Shown here: positions 44,929 to 56,098 of the stretch, piece by piece
How positions within the stretch are numbered: position 1 is the stretch's first letter
Layout: each line of letters starts with the position of its first letter
Assembly (NCBI GenBank): GCA_021014325.1
Contig: CM037462.1
Span: forward strand, 21,844,135-21,908,134
Origin: Plazaster borealis
Taxonomy: Eukaryota; Echinodermata; Asteroidea; Forcipulatida; Labidiasteridae
Direction of reading: 5' to 3'
Length of the DNA: 64,000 nt
Notes under the pieces: model-generated
Databases searched by the model: none
Seen by the model: only the letters and a program-made list of their open reading frames with translations
What the model was told of the DNA's origin: nothing
Program-made: the position numbers and the translations under genes

Positions 44929-46033
44929 CATTCTATCTACGTGTACATTTCAAAAACAAAACCAAATGTCTGCTTTGTATTATTTTTCCAGACATTTGTA
45001 CTGACAAAAAAGTATCAAAACAAAAATCAACAGAGTTAGCCTTGGTTCTTACTGAATGGGTTTAGCCATTTTTGGATGTATGGCGATGATTGGAGATAAA
45101 AATTCACTCTAGTCTAGTATTAAGGGTAAGCACAAAATTTGAATAAGAATAAAAACCAACTTACTGTAACTCACGAGAAAAATGTGACAATCCAAAACAC
45201 CAGTTTCAATTACCTTGTTGGTATATACTATCTTAAAATCAGTTATTATGCTGGATACCTTTTTTTAACTACACCTGAAATTTTGTATCTAAAAAGAAAT
45301 TTGTTAAAGAAAATTTGTATCATCTTCTCTTACCACTATCTGGATGTGACATGGAGCCTTTGCATTTGGACGGCGCTGTCCCAATGACTTCATAACGGAA
45401 GAAGGTGAAAAACACACGCGTCTTAAGAATGTCCTACCAACCCGGGAATGGGGATAGGCTCATAAATCCACTCAACAACTCAAGACAGGAAAATATCTCA
45501 ACCGTCACAGAACTGTTCAGAAGCCAGGAAAATTCTTCATGTTGGAAGGTCTGCTGAAAATGACACGACTTGCTGGAGAATTTGTAAGTCCACAAACATG
45601 CTGTTTTAACTCCTCCATGACAATGACTATGCAAGGTGCATCATGAGCTACACATCTCAAGTCTTACACTCCATCCATGAACACGTTCAGAAATTTCTTC
45701 AGGGGGGTGTAAGAGATCTAAATTTGACATATCGGTGGGGCCCACTACACACGGTAGAAATCAAGTATGTACACCGTGTCCTGCTGACAGAGTGGAACAG
45801 TCCATTCTTTGAGAGACACACACAAGGGTCCTGATACTTGAAATGTCAAAGTCAGTGTCGATCACAATGCAGCTTTGCTCCCCACATCACTCAACACACA
45901 CCCCCTTTCTTGAAATGGTTGATCCCAATTAAATATATCTCATATAAAGGCGAAGTTGTCCACAATGTGCATTGCTATCACTTTGATACGAATGCCATTT
46001 AGCCTTTGACTTCCATGTAATCATCAGTGTGTA
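44929..46033. other. Upstream intron or flank, with the weak exon candidate at 45334
   Basis: No repeat families recognised. Apart from the candidate first exon, no coding signal. Confidence 0.4.
45334..45393 (-). CDS. Possible first coding exon of the MAST-like gene (weak)
   Basis: On the minus strand an ATG (complement of 45391-45393), with an upstream in-frame stop and G at -3, opens 20 codons reading MKSLGQRRPNAKAPCHIQIV. It ends precisely at a good donor (GTG then GTAAGAGAAG) in phase 0, the phase needed to splice to the acceptor at 36692. There is no recognisable homology, and such short frames with a donor arise by chance over 27 kb. RNA evidence would decide. Confidence 0.18.
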
Positions 46034-47716
46034 AAATGGGTATACAGTTACTGTAGCAAGAGCACAAGGATCAAAGTTAATGTGTTTCTACGATTCATTA
46101 TTAAGCCTATCAAGGTTTGCATAATTCATACAGGACCTCAGTCAGACAAGCTGTACATTGACTTTAGTCCAACACAAGGACCAAATTTGAAGAGATGGCA
46201 CACGGACCCGCTTGGCAGACATTCTATCAAACCATTATATAAAATAAAAACAATAAAAACACCCCACAACACCTAGCACAAAACCAAGATTACAATCTTT
46301 ATTATGTTGAATCAAGGCTCTCAAATTTATTTTAAAAGTGGCACTGTCGTCATGATCATAGTCTGCTTGTGGCTGGACATGGAAACATATGTGTGGGAAA
46401 ACATGCTTCCAAGCAACAGTGATTTTAGTTTACTTTTGTTTGTTTGGTCCTTTTGTTGGGTAGTTTTCTTGTGTCCTTCCCAAGATTAACTTTTCGTACT
46501 TGCATGCTCCCTGCAAACGCTCATGTTTCATTGTTCTCTCTAGTTACCCTCATGTCATCATCATTTGTGTACATTGCTGTTCTGTATGTTTCTGGGCCTA
46601 CATTTTTTGCTTTGTTGTTTCTGTTTTAGTTTGTTAGTTCTTCGATTTGCTTGTATTATATTTCTTCTTCTTGTGTTGTTGAGGTTGAAAAAATAATAAT
46701 AATAAAAATAATATGAACTCTCACCCAGTTTACACGCACGCACGCTGACCGTCATTATTATCATTATTATCGCGCGCATGCATGTGCAGTAACTGAGAGA
46801 GAGTTCAGAATTCAATGTCTGGACACAGACTCGCTGTGATTAAGACGACACCGCCCCTTTAAATAGAAAATGATGTGCAATGGTTTCTTGGTTGTGTTTC
46901 TTGTAGACTGAAATCCTGTATGAATTATTCAAACCTTGATAGGCTTAATAGACTGTGCAAGTCACGCGCATATTTGAACTTCCGGGACCATTGTGGTCCC
47001 AACCATATGGAGATTTACGTGGGCGAGATTTTGTTTTGTCAATTGTTTTAGTTTAACGTGGTTTATGCCAGTGAAAAATACATATGTTGTTGGGAATGTA
47101 ATACATAGTGATAAAAAATATGAAAGTACAATAATTTCAACAATATCTTGAAGAAAACCCGAAAATTAAACTTGACCTCGGCTTCCGGTTGATGCAAAAA
47201 ATTAAGAATTTTGTGCTCACCTCCATCACAAAACTTATGTAAACGCTTGTTTTGGAAGAGCGACGATAATCGCCAGATGATGTAATTGCAACGCGAAGCC
47301 TTTTCATTGCAGTCTATGGTTGTTGAGGCGTCAGCGTCCTCAAAAACTGCGTCAAGCGTTAATTTTACGCCCGTGTGACCTTCGCGAATCCACGCAAGTG
47401 GTTTCTGAAAAGTTAAGATCGAATAAGCATCCTTGTCCCAGAGTTTTAATTTTGCTTCACTAATAATTAACACATTATTTGTGTATTTATTATAAAAACT
47501 AAAACTGATTTTATAAACATGTAATGAGTATTTTTGTTGTTCAGATTGTGTCATTAGATATAATTTAAAACAAAGATTTGATTTCAGAGAAAATAATGTT
47601 CTTCGTTTGACGTGTTTTCTCGTTCCAATACGCGCGAGACTTGCACAGTCTATAATGAATCGTAGAAACACATTCAATTGATCCCTGCTTTTGTACAGTA
47701 ACTATATGCCCATTTT
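46034..47716. mobile_element. Foldback element: 110-bp inverted arms, right arm interrupted
   Basis: The left arm 46034-46143 (AAAATGGGTATACAGTTACT, CGATTCATTATTAAGCCTAT) is the inverse of 46907-46948 plus 47653-47716 (ATAGGCTTAA, then TAATGAATCG and CAGTAACTATATGCCCATTT). The right arm is split by the 704-bp PIF-like element. The interior includes a LINE-like (AATAAT) tail near 46690. Confidence 0.75.
46949..47652. mobile_element. PIF/Harbinger-like non-autonomous element, 704 bp, TAA duplication
   Basis: The ends TAGACTGTGCAAGTC and GACTTGCACAGTCTA are perfect 15-base inverted repeats with TAA on both sides (46946-46948 and 47653-47655). A 204-codon minus frame covers most of it, but it shows no transposase motif and is not conserved in the 10257 copy. 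I treat it as non-coding. Confidence 0.85.
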
Positions 47717-47984
47717 GCAAAATGATTTACATGGAAGTCAAAACATGTTTAATGGCAGGGGTTGAAACTACTACTGTGGTAGTCTGCAACCAGTTGATTT
47801 ACATTAGCCAGGGCTTGAGTTTGGGAGAAAAATCCACAAGATCCAAGCTCAAAATGTTGACTGGACCACAATTGTTTGCACACGACCAGAATCAAAATGA
47901 GAGAAAAATTCCTGAGTCTTGACAACATGCGTTAATACACTAATTAAGACAGCTGTGAAGAAGTTTTATCTCTTCTATCTTTAG

Positions 47985-48200
47985 AGGTATTAAGTATTAC
48001 TCACTAGAATTAAAAGGTATTTTCAGACTCAAGTCAACATTTGAACATAATTTGTTTCTGTTCAAGTTATTACACAGTGAGGTACAAGTATTTTTATTCA
48101 ATTGAAAAACACAAGAACGCCGGACTTGTCCGGTTATAAGTTTACTAGCCCGACACTGAGACCACTGCAGTCCAGTGTAAAATTCGAGCCCTGTTAGCCC
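47985..48200. repeat. Dispersed repeat, copy of 18895-19165
   Basis: CTCAAGTCAACATTTGAACA, TTATTCAATTGAAAAACAC, GTCCGGTTATAAGTTTACTA and AATTCGAGCCCTG are shared. Confidence 0.6.
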
Positions 48201-48578
48201 TACAATGTACATTGTACTTATTCAGGTTTTGTGGGCAGAGCACACTGAGTTGCGACAAAATCATGGGCCAAGCCTTTATGAATAATTTGTCACTCAAAGA
48301 CTTGAAGGTCATGGCTTTCATGGATTGTTGACAAATGGTCCAATAAATGTGTCCCAGGAATGCTTTCTTCAAACCTGGGGCATTTTTGGGGTATACTAGG
48401 CATTGAAAATAGATCCTATTTTGCTCCCAAGTGTGGGCCCTTTTTTCCAAGATGGAGTCTGGCATGTTCACTCATTAAGTTTTTTATTTTGGTTTGGCAG
48501 TAGCTCAAAAATCAAAGGAAATAGGGGTTAAATTTCCCCTTTCCCCAGCTCAGACATCTCTTTGAAAAATTGTTTTAC
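48201..48578. other. Unassigned sequence
   Basis: The minus frame at 48145-48471 has no family resemblance. Confidence 0.4.
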
Positions 48579-48582
48579 TTAA

Positions 48583-48961
48583 AGGGATTGTTTATGTTTG
48601 GCAATTGGAACCCACTGTTTGTTTCAATCCTATATAGTTGTAGATATATTCAAAAAAAATAACCTGTGAAAATTTAATTTTCAAAAGGTGGTAGTGTTTT
48701 CAAAAATCTGGAGCGGTTATGTCCACGCAGGAAGAATAATCTGCAATTGGAATACCAATCTGAGAAACGTTACTGTCAGTAACGCTTCTCAGATTCAAAT
48801 TTATGGGGATAAAAAGTGATATCTTTTTTCCATAACAGCAGTTCTTTGAAGTGAAAAGTCTCTCAAAATGCATTATACTATCCAAAGCTGCTGTACTTCT
48901 TACCAAGTAAGTTTCTATTGCCATTAATTTTCAGAGTCATTACCAAACGTATACAGACCCT
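48583..48961. mobile_element. piggyBac-like MITE, 379 bp, TTAA duplication
   Basis: TTAA (48579-48582), then AGGGATTGTTTATGTTTGG, and CGTATACAGACCCT, then TTAA (48962-48965). It is the inverse orientation of the 31126 copy, with AACGTTACTGTCAGTAACGC as a central hairpin. Confidence 0.87.
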
Positions 48962-48965
48962 TTAA

Positions 48966-49453
48966 AAACATTTGTCACATTCAATATCACAACAAAAAAG
49001 GAGGGACAATATTAAAATATCACAACTAGCATCGGCATTCAGAATGCACGCTAAACACCTGACATATTTCTTGAATAAGAAAACAAACAAACACAAAAGC
49101 CCTTTGTTCTGAACAATAGCCATTTAACATTGAATCCATAAAAAGCAGAGGATTGCAAATTTCATGTGTCATGGTGGAATTCCACGACACATTGCAAACA
49201 TTTTTGACACATTGCCATCAGTGAACAGTTATTAAAAAAAGAGACTCTAAAAGAGGAGAGTTTCCAGGTCTATGTAAATTGCTATCAATTGTTGTTAATT
49301 ATAATTACTATTTAATAAATTAGTTGTTATTATCATGGAGTTAGGATTACCCTCCATGTTATTATCACCTACTCGCCAATTCCTTGACATGTTCAATCGC
49401 AGAACTGAAAGTTTAATTATCAATATTTATTTTGGTTTAAAAACTTAATTCCA
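48966..49453. other. Unassigned sequence
   Basis: AT-rich with no elements. Confidence 0.4.
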
Positions 49454-49648
49454 GGGCCCAATTTCATTGAGCTGATTAAGCAGAAAAAATTGCTTAAGTT
49501 TCTGCTGAGCAGAAAATGAGCAGGATACCAGTCACAGATGGTACATGTGACATGGTACTTTGGGTGGTATAACCTTATTCTGTTAAGCATAATTTTGTTG
49601 TGCCTAGCTTCTTTTTGTGCTTAAGTAGCTCTGTAAAATTGGACCCTG
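49454..49648. repeat. GCTTAAGCA-type palindromic element
   Basis: It starts GGGCCCAATTTCATTGAGCT and ends AGCTCTGTAAAATTGGACCC, with inverted GATACCAGTCACAGATGGTA in the middle. Confidence 0.82.
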
Positions 49649-51600
49649 TTATAAATGTTGAGATACTCCAAGTAATATTTGTTAAGGTACATGTAGACAC
49701 ATTTTACCTTAAATACATTGATTTAAGAGTAAGAAGTTGTTTTTTAAACAAATGCAGACAGAATATAAAAGACATCTTGAACGAAAATCAAAATGTTGTA
49801 TTTCAATAAATTGCTGGACAACATCTCTGAACACTTTGGGAATACAATCAAAACCAAAACAGAAACATGCGATGTTACAAATTAACTTTCAATGGGTCTA
49901 TACTGTTCCATGATAAAGTTGTTGCCACAGAAAAATTAACAACAATAAAAAAATCAAGAAAAGCTGTACACGTTGACTCTTTTCAAAGCATTTTGGATGA
50001 GAGTTCAAGAATGTGCATTACGTACACACTGAATGCTCCTCTGGTTCATTGTAATTCCTACGTACACGCAATCCCGCTTGGGATCAGCAGTTATCAATCA
50101 TATTTGGACATGTTCTGAATAAACCCTGCCTGCTACCCGCACCATCAATCCCCTTGCTGCCTTCTCGACCGTCATACCCTCCAGTGCCCTTCCTATAGCG
50201 TCATTCCCTTGCCCCCCGTCCTTAACATCACTCCACAGCCTTCCATCCTCCCCATCAGCCTCCTCCCGGGCCCTGCATCGTCATCTTTTTCTTTTATCAT
50301 TTTCTCTTCCCCTCCCCTAAAGACCCTCCCCTAAAGACCAACTCCCCTGCCCCCTTTCCGCCTCACAATCCCCAAACCGATCCCTGTATAATCATTCCTC
50401 TACCCCCTTAAACGTACCTTCACTCCCCCCCCCTCCTGCCAACTCCAGCACCTTTAAGAAATAAAGAACTGGAGCTGTTCAATAGGGTACCCAGCATGGG
50501 TTAACAGTGTCATCCCTACTTTTGTCCTCCCATGAACAAGAAGAAATACGTAACAGCCACGAACGCCAGGAACAACACTTCACAAACACTGTATGAAGAA
50601 TTTAAACAGCATGCATGTCTATCCCCCAACCAGCTGACGCCTTGCTGATTAACTTGCCAAGAACAGCTGATGGGGGGCAAGCAAGATTGCGTTTCTTCAT
50701 GTTTCTTGAACGCTTTTCAAACTGCTGGTTAGATGAAGATGGGCCAAAAAGGGGTTGATCTTTCTGTGGGGCTGGCTGTTTGGGACATCACCAAATAAAA
50801 TCCTTATACGAAGGTGGAATTGACAAATCCGAAGCCAGCCCCACAATCCATCACACAGCTCAACAACAGGTTTTATATTTGATGGACTCTGCACTTCACA
50901 GTCAAACCAATGATGCCCTACATATTACTAGTAAGCTCGCATGTACACACACGTACCAAACGTCAACAGGGCCCAATCATACAGCAAAAATGCTGGTTTA
51001 ACAATTTTCTTCTGAGCAAAACAGAGCCGAAACCAGTCACAGACATTACATATTTAATTGTTTTGTGTTCAGTCCCTTTTCCCCCTTTTTTAAAAAACTT
51101 GATGAGCCCCTTCCCAAGGCCCTCTCCTCTCCCTACTGCCTACCCTACCATCCCCCTGAAAGAAAATAAACAAATCAAAATGACATTGACAGTTGCAAAC
51201 TCTTTAAGGCCCTTACCAAAGGTTTTAAACATACATGTATGACATTTTCAGGCTTGACAGGGATGAGCTTTTACATAAAATGCTGAACACAGAGAAATGA
51301 TCACAGTTTATTTCTTAATTAATACCATGGTGTCAGGAGGGAGATGTCATCGACGTACGGTACAGGTTTACACATCTATGCATCCAGGCAGATGAGGAAT
51401 TCATTTTTAATAATTCCTGACGATGTGAGAATTCTATTGATCAATAACGTCCACTTAATTCGGATGAGTCATATGCCAACATTTGGTCGTGTTAAACAAA
51501 ACAAAGTGGTTGAGGTCTCTGCCGGACAATCAGAAACGGCTAATCGGCCTCATAAAAGAAAAATTCAACACAAACATGATGAAAGGCAGTCGGTTAAAAT
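49649..51600. other. Unassigned sequence with a C-rich pyrimidine tract
   Basis: 50120-50450 is unusually C/T-rich (CCCTCCCCTAAAGACC, duplicated once). No coding frame or repeat family otherwise. Confidence 0.45.
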
Positions 51601-51780
51601 CAGGCCTGATACTTCATTGTTGTAAGCGCAAGGCAGTTTTTACCTTATTAAAGGGCGCCCTCTTTGAGGAAAATGCAAATTTCTACTGGGAAATTTCAAG
51701 GAACTCCAAGGCAATGGCCAGGGGCAACGGAGGCAATTGCCTCCATTGCCTCTGTGACATTGGCATTGACATTGCCTCAA
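51601..51780. mobile_element. Inverted-repeat element, GGCAATG family, partial
   Basis: CAGGCCTGATACTTCATTGT, AATTTCTACTGGGAAATTTC, CCAAGGCAATGGCCAGGGGC and GGCAATTGCCTCCATTGCCT match the 37020/7023 family. Confidence 0.7.
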
Positions 51781-51959
51781 GTGTCTTGTTTATTCCGTGT
51801 TTAATTGACCATAATTTGACCACATGAGGGCGCTTTCATCAAGGAATTGTCTTGCATCACAATTACTGTTTCATCTTATTTTAATTGCCTGTATGTAGTT
51901 TCCTGTTTGTTTAATTGTTTTGCATCATGTGAATTCGGTTCACATACGTCCTCACGCCA

Positions 51960-52190
51960 TCAAAAATTCGGCGAATTGATGAACAGGCCTATTACTTTGT
52001 TCATGTGGAAGGCAGTTCTCCCTTGGTGAAAAAAAAAGCTGTTCAGCAAAAAATGACTTTTCAATGCTGTGAGGGCAAGGCAGCTTTTCCTTTGTTAAGG
52101 GCACCTCTATTAGGTGCACCAAGGCAATGACCAAGGTCATGGAGGCAATTGCCTCCCTTGACTCCGTTAAGTGCCAGGCCTAAATGAGTT
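51960..52190. mobile_element. Inverted-repeat element, GGCAATG family, rearranged
   Basis: CACCAAGGCAATGACCAAGG and TCATGGAGGCAATTGCCTCC, with right end AAGTGCCAGGCCT. The left end at 51985 is a duplicated partial copy. Confidence 0.6.
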
Positions 52191-52227
52191 TGTAAATTTA
52201 GGTTTGGTGGCAAAGGACATATTTATC

Positions 52228-52275
52228 ACATATTTTATTTATTTATTTATTTATTTATTTATCTATCTATTTATG
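52228..52275. repeat. (TTTA)n microsatellite
   Basis: About eleven TTTA units, with two TCTA variants. Confidence 0.95.
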
Positions 52276-52524
52276 GGTGTTAATTAAAGCAACCATTTCC
52301 TAAAGAGAACAAGTTCTAGCAAATTCTCTTCATCGGTAAAATCAACCCTTGTGTCTTTCAGTAATTGATATTTCCTTATGAACTGAACTACATGTGTTAG
52401 ACAGTTTGGGTACTCATTAGCTACTTCCTGCTTCTCAACGGCCAGCAGTAGACCAACGGACCGCACCATAGCCCAATTTGTGACTAGTTCAAACTAGTTC
52501 AAGAGAAAAATTGCTAAGCACCAT

Positions 52525-52660
52525 TTTCAAGCCTGATACTTCACAAAGGCAATGGAAGAAATGCCTTGATGCCCCTTGAAATGTGCCAATAGAAACGGAC
52601 ATTTCTCTCTTGGACAGATGCCCTTTAATGAAGGAAAACTGCCTCACCCATACAAGAACA
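52525..52660. mobile_element. GGCAATG-family fragment, inverse orientation
   Basis: CAAGCCTGATACTTCACAAA at 52529 pairs with the usual right end. GCCCCTTGAAATGTG and AAGGAAAACTGCC are the inverse of the left half. Confidence 0.6.
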
Positions 52661-52845
52661 CAGTATCATGGGTGGACTTGTCAACATTCTTGAAAAGAAA
52701 GAAAACAAATTGCAAATCCTTGTATGCACAACTGATTATGTTTCAACTTTCATCCTAAAGGTTTGTTGTAGAAAACTATGCATGAGTTTCTCCTACTGGA
52801 ATTTCCCAGCACTTATTTGTTTACACTGTTTGTTTACCAGGGCAG

Positions 52846-53030
52846 GGGCCTATTTCTTAGAGCTGGTTAAGCAGTCAATAGTGCTTTTAAAACAATTTTC
52901 TGCTAAGCAAAACTAAGCAGGAAACCAGTCACATGATGTGACATTGATTTTTGGCTGGTAACCTGCGTCTGGTAAACAATTTTGTTGTGTTTAGCTACTT
53001 TAAAAGCAGCTCTATGAAATTGGGCCCTAT
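52846..53030. repeat. GCTTAAGCA-type palindromic element
   Basis: GGGGCCTATTTCTTAGAGCT, GAAACCAGTCACATGATGTG and AGCAGCTCTATGAAATTGGG mark its two ends and centre. Confidence 0.78.
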
Positions 53031-53059
53031 TGTGTTGGTGAAAGCCAACTCTCATTGTC

Positions 53060-53135
53060 AGGCCTGATAAGAGAACGGAGGCCTTCATGCCCCTGGTCAT
53101 TGCCTCAGTTCCTCTTGAAATGTTCCAGTACCAGG
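53060..53135. mobile_element. GGCAATG-family fragment, inverse orientation
   Basis: CAGGCCTGATAAGAGAACGG, TTCATGCCCCTGGTCATTGC and CTCTTGAAATGTTCCAG. Confidence 0.65.
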
Positions 53136-53177
53136 CCTGGAATTACCTTGAGGAGACCATGCCTCGGTTGCCCTGAT

Positions 53178-53372
53178 GGGCCTAGTTTCAATTTCATAGA
53201 GCTACTTAAGCTCACAAAGTAGGCATGCACAACAAATTATGCATACCAGAATAAGGTTACTAGCCAAAGTACCACATGTTCCATCTGTGACAGATGTCCT
53301 GCTCATTCTTGCTTAGCAGAAAGTTGTTAAGCAATACTTTCTGCTTGAACAGCAATGAAATTGGTCCCTGGG
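53178..53372. repeat. GCTTAAGCA-type palindromic element
   Basis: CAATTTCATAGAGCTACTTA and AACAGCAATGAAATTGGTCC bracket the usual ACCAGAATAAGG/GGTTACTAGCC interior. Confidence 0.78.
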
Positions 53373-53565
53373 TTTGGCCTCGATACCCCTTTAAAAAATT
53401 TCCATAGACTTTAAGATTTTCCAATGGAAGTGCCCTTTTTAAAATGAAAATGACCTTGCCCTCTCAAAGATGAAATTTGACATGGGCAGTACAAATTAAA
53501 TTTTTCCTCTTAGAGGTGCCCTTTACCAAGGAAAAACTGCCTTGCCCTCAAAGGAATTCAATATC

Positions 53566-53761
53566 TGGGCCCAATTTCATAGAGCTGCTTAAGCAAAAAA
53601 TATTGTTTAAACAATTTCTGCTAAGCAACAATAAGCAGGATACCAGTCACAGATGCTACATAGGAAATGGTATTTTAGCTGGTAACCTTTTTTTGGTAAG
53701 CATAATATTGTTGTGCTTAGCTAGCTTTAGTGCTTAAGCAGCTCTTTGAAATTGGGACCAG
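53566..53761. repeat. GCTTAAGCA-type palindromic element, best copy
   Basis: It begins GGGCCCAATTTCATAGAGCT and ends AGCTCTTTGAAATTGGGACC. The inner parts are also complementary (GATACCAGTCACAG; GGTAAGCATAATATTG). At 196 bp it is a near-complete palindrome. Confidence 0.85.
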
Positions 53762-54178
53762 GCCTGCAATGTGCCTTTAAATCATGCGCCAATCCACTGA
53801 GACGCCATCTTGCAGCTACCATTAAACACTTTCTTAGTCAGCACTCATCCGTTTTCCATAAACTTGCAAATCTACACTCCCCCTACATACATACGCAGCC
53901 GTGACATCCTACATTCAGATGTTAATCACTAGAGAGCAATAATGCATTAATGTAGGCCAGTTCATGCAAATATTGGCTAAACTATTGATCCATGTGTTAT
54001 GACAGGGGGGGGGCTGTGGCCTCCAGCAGGTGACGTGTGATGAACGACCCAACCCTACCAAGTTGCCAACGCTAACAACATTACATTGCATTGACTTGGC
54101 CCGCTTTTCATACGTACTGTATTTTGGCTGTAAACATGGGGCATGGAGGAAGACCAAAATACCCTTTTCTTACACAGG
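53762..54178. other. Unassigned sequence
   Basis: No recurring family and no coding signal. Confidence 0.4.
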
Positions 54179-54615
54179 CCTGATGTTTTGTTCATGCAAG
54201 GGCAAGGTGATTGTTCCTTTAAAGTAAAGGGCACTTCTATGCCCGAAGTGTGAATTTCTACTGGAGCATTTCAGGGGGCACGCAAGGCAATGACCAGGGG
54301 CACGCAAGGCAATGACCAGGGGCACTCAAGGCAATGACCAGGGGCACTCAAGGCAATGACCTGGGGCACTCAAGGCAATGACATGGGGCAGGCAAGGCAA
54401 TTACATGGGGCAGGCAAGGCAATGACATGGGGCACTCAAGGCAATGACATGGGGCACTCAAGGCAATGACCTGGGGCACTCAAGGCAATGACATGGGGCA
54501 CTCAAGGCAATGACCAGGGGCACGCAAGGCAATGACCAGGGGCACGCAAGGCAATGACCAGGGGCACGCAAGGCAATGACCAGGGGCACGCAAGGCAATG
54601 ACCAGGGGCACTTAG
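54179..54615. mobile_element. GGCAATG-family element with a 22-bp array, right end missing
   Basis: The left half CAGGCCTGATGTTTTGTTCA and GTGAATTTCTACTGGAGCAT leads into about 15 units of GGGGCACGCAAGGCAATGAC plus CA (54271-54612). GGGGCACTC and ACATGGGGCA variants lie in the middle. The array ends abruptly in unrelated DNA. Confidence 0.88.
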
Positions 54616-54744
54616 TGGTAGCTATCGGAACTGAAAGTTAAAATCAAGTTTTCAGTATTATGCACATCTGAAAAGAAAACAATTATGAACCTTTTAAACC
54701 GGTACTAGATTGAATATTTGTCAGTAGGAAAGTTAAGAAGCAGT

Positions 54745-55009
54745 TTTTACACAAGCGGCTCGTACCAAAATGCCAATAGCGGAAGGTTTGAACTTCTTCC
54801 ATTCACATAAAAAAAGTAAAGGCCATTTCCGGATATGAAATTTTCCAATGTAGTATGTTAACGTAGTATCCCAATTTCTAAGCACAAAACTAAATTTTCT
54901 GTTTCATGTTATTTCTGTTGGCATTTTTACTGACAAAATTTGATTAAAGAAATGAACAATGTCTGGGTGTTTTGAGATGATTATACAGAAATGAATGGTC
55001 TCTAAAGGG
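54745..55009. mobile_element. Left-truncated copy of the 44611 TTAA element
   Basis: GGCTCGTACCAAAATGCC, TTTCCGGATATGAAATTTTC and ATGAATGGTCTCTAAAGGG match 44611-44924. Confidence 0.75.
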
Positions 55010-55892
55010 TTACAAACAGTGATGTTTTGTATCTTTACCAATCCTGTATAATCTCCTTATAAAGGGACAGCAAGGTTTTAGCCAGGATTTGTAAAAGGGT
55101 GTCCAAATTTGCTGGAAATTTAAAAACTGGGTGTCCAAATTTGTTCACTTACAATACATTTAGGCCTACATGTACATTTACATGAGGGAGATCCCTGGAG
55201 GCCCTGGGATCAAATCCTGCAACTCTTGCAGGAAACTATTTTAAAACAACCAAGAGGTGTTCTGAGCATTGCTCTGAACACCTACAAAGTGGGTTTAGGG
55301 GGGGGGACACACCCTGCTGTAGGTACTGTATTTACAACTGCTACCTCTTCTTAGCTTATCTCAGTGTGTATTTATCAGTAACTACAAAATGTCAGATCAT
55401 ATCCAACAAGTTGACAAACTAAAGCTTCCCGGATTCTAAAACGATCATCCGTCTTCTTTAACAGCATAATTTGACAAAGCTGTAAAGTCACATACTCAGT
55501 TGACAAGATCGACAAAGTCGTGTTGTAATTGAAGCAGACGCTGGAAACTGTGTGGTTTAATGGTGACCTTGACCCTCGTGGCACCAGGCCATGGCACCAG
55601 ACTTTTGGCCAAAATGTATTTTGTCTTGCAGTATTCTTGACCTCAAGTGTAGTGGGAACTAGGTCTTAGGGTATGGCAAGCCCATCAGGAGAGTAGAGGG
55701 CCAAAGAAATGTGACCGAGATAATCGAACTAGGTTTTTTTAAACATTTTAAATACAAATTTGGATGACTTCAATTTGTGTTAAATTCACGTACAGAACTG
55801 TGTTGGCTAGCCTTGCCGTACACCTTCTGTGGACTTGGTTTGAATGCCACCTCAAACCAGAGCCATGCATGAGTGATTTTCCAGTCTCAATC
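55010..55892. other. Unassigned sequence
   Basis: No family, no coding signal; a G run at about 55300. Confidence 0.4.
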
Positions 55893-56098
55893 TGGGCCCA
55901 ATTTCATAGAGCTGCTTAAGCAGAAAATAATGCTTAACAATGTTGTGCTATAAAGCAAAAATAATCAGGATACCAGTCACAGATGGTACATACATGTATG
56001 ACATGGTATTTTGGCTGGTAACCTTATTCTGGTAAGCATATGTTTGGTTGCGCTTAGCGTACTTTCTGTGTTTAAGCAGCTCTATAGCATTGGACCCT
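55893..56098. repeat. GCTTAAGCA-type palindromic element
   Basis: GGGCCCAATTTCATAGAGCT, GATACCAGTCACAGATGGTA, GACATGGTATTTTGGCTGGT and GCAGCTCTATAGCATTGGAC. Confidence 0.83.

Noticed and set aside
47063..47677. 204-codon minus-strand frame as a possible transposase
   Set aside because: It lies within a short PIF-like element but shows no DDE motif or helix-turn-helix, and the related copy at 10257-11972 does not keep the frame.
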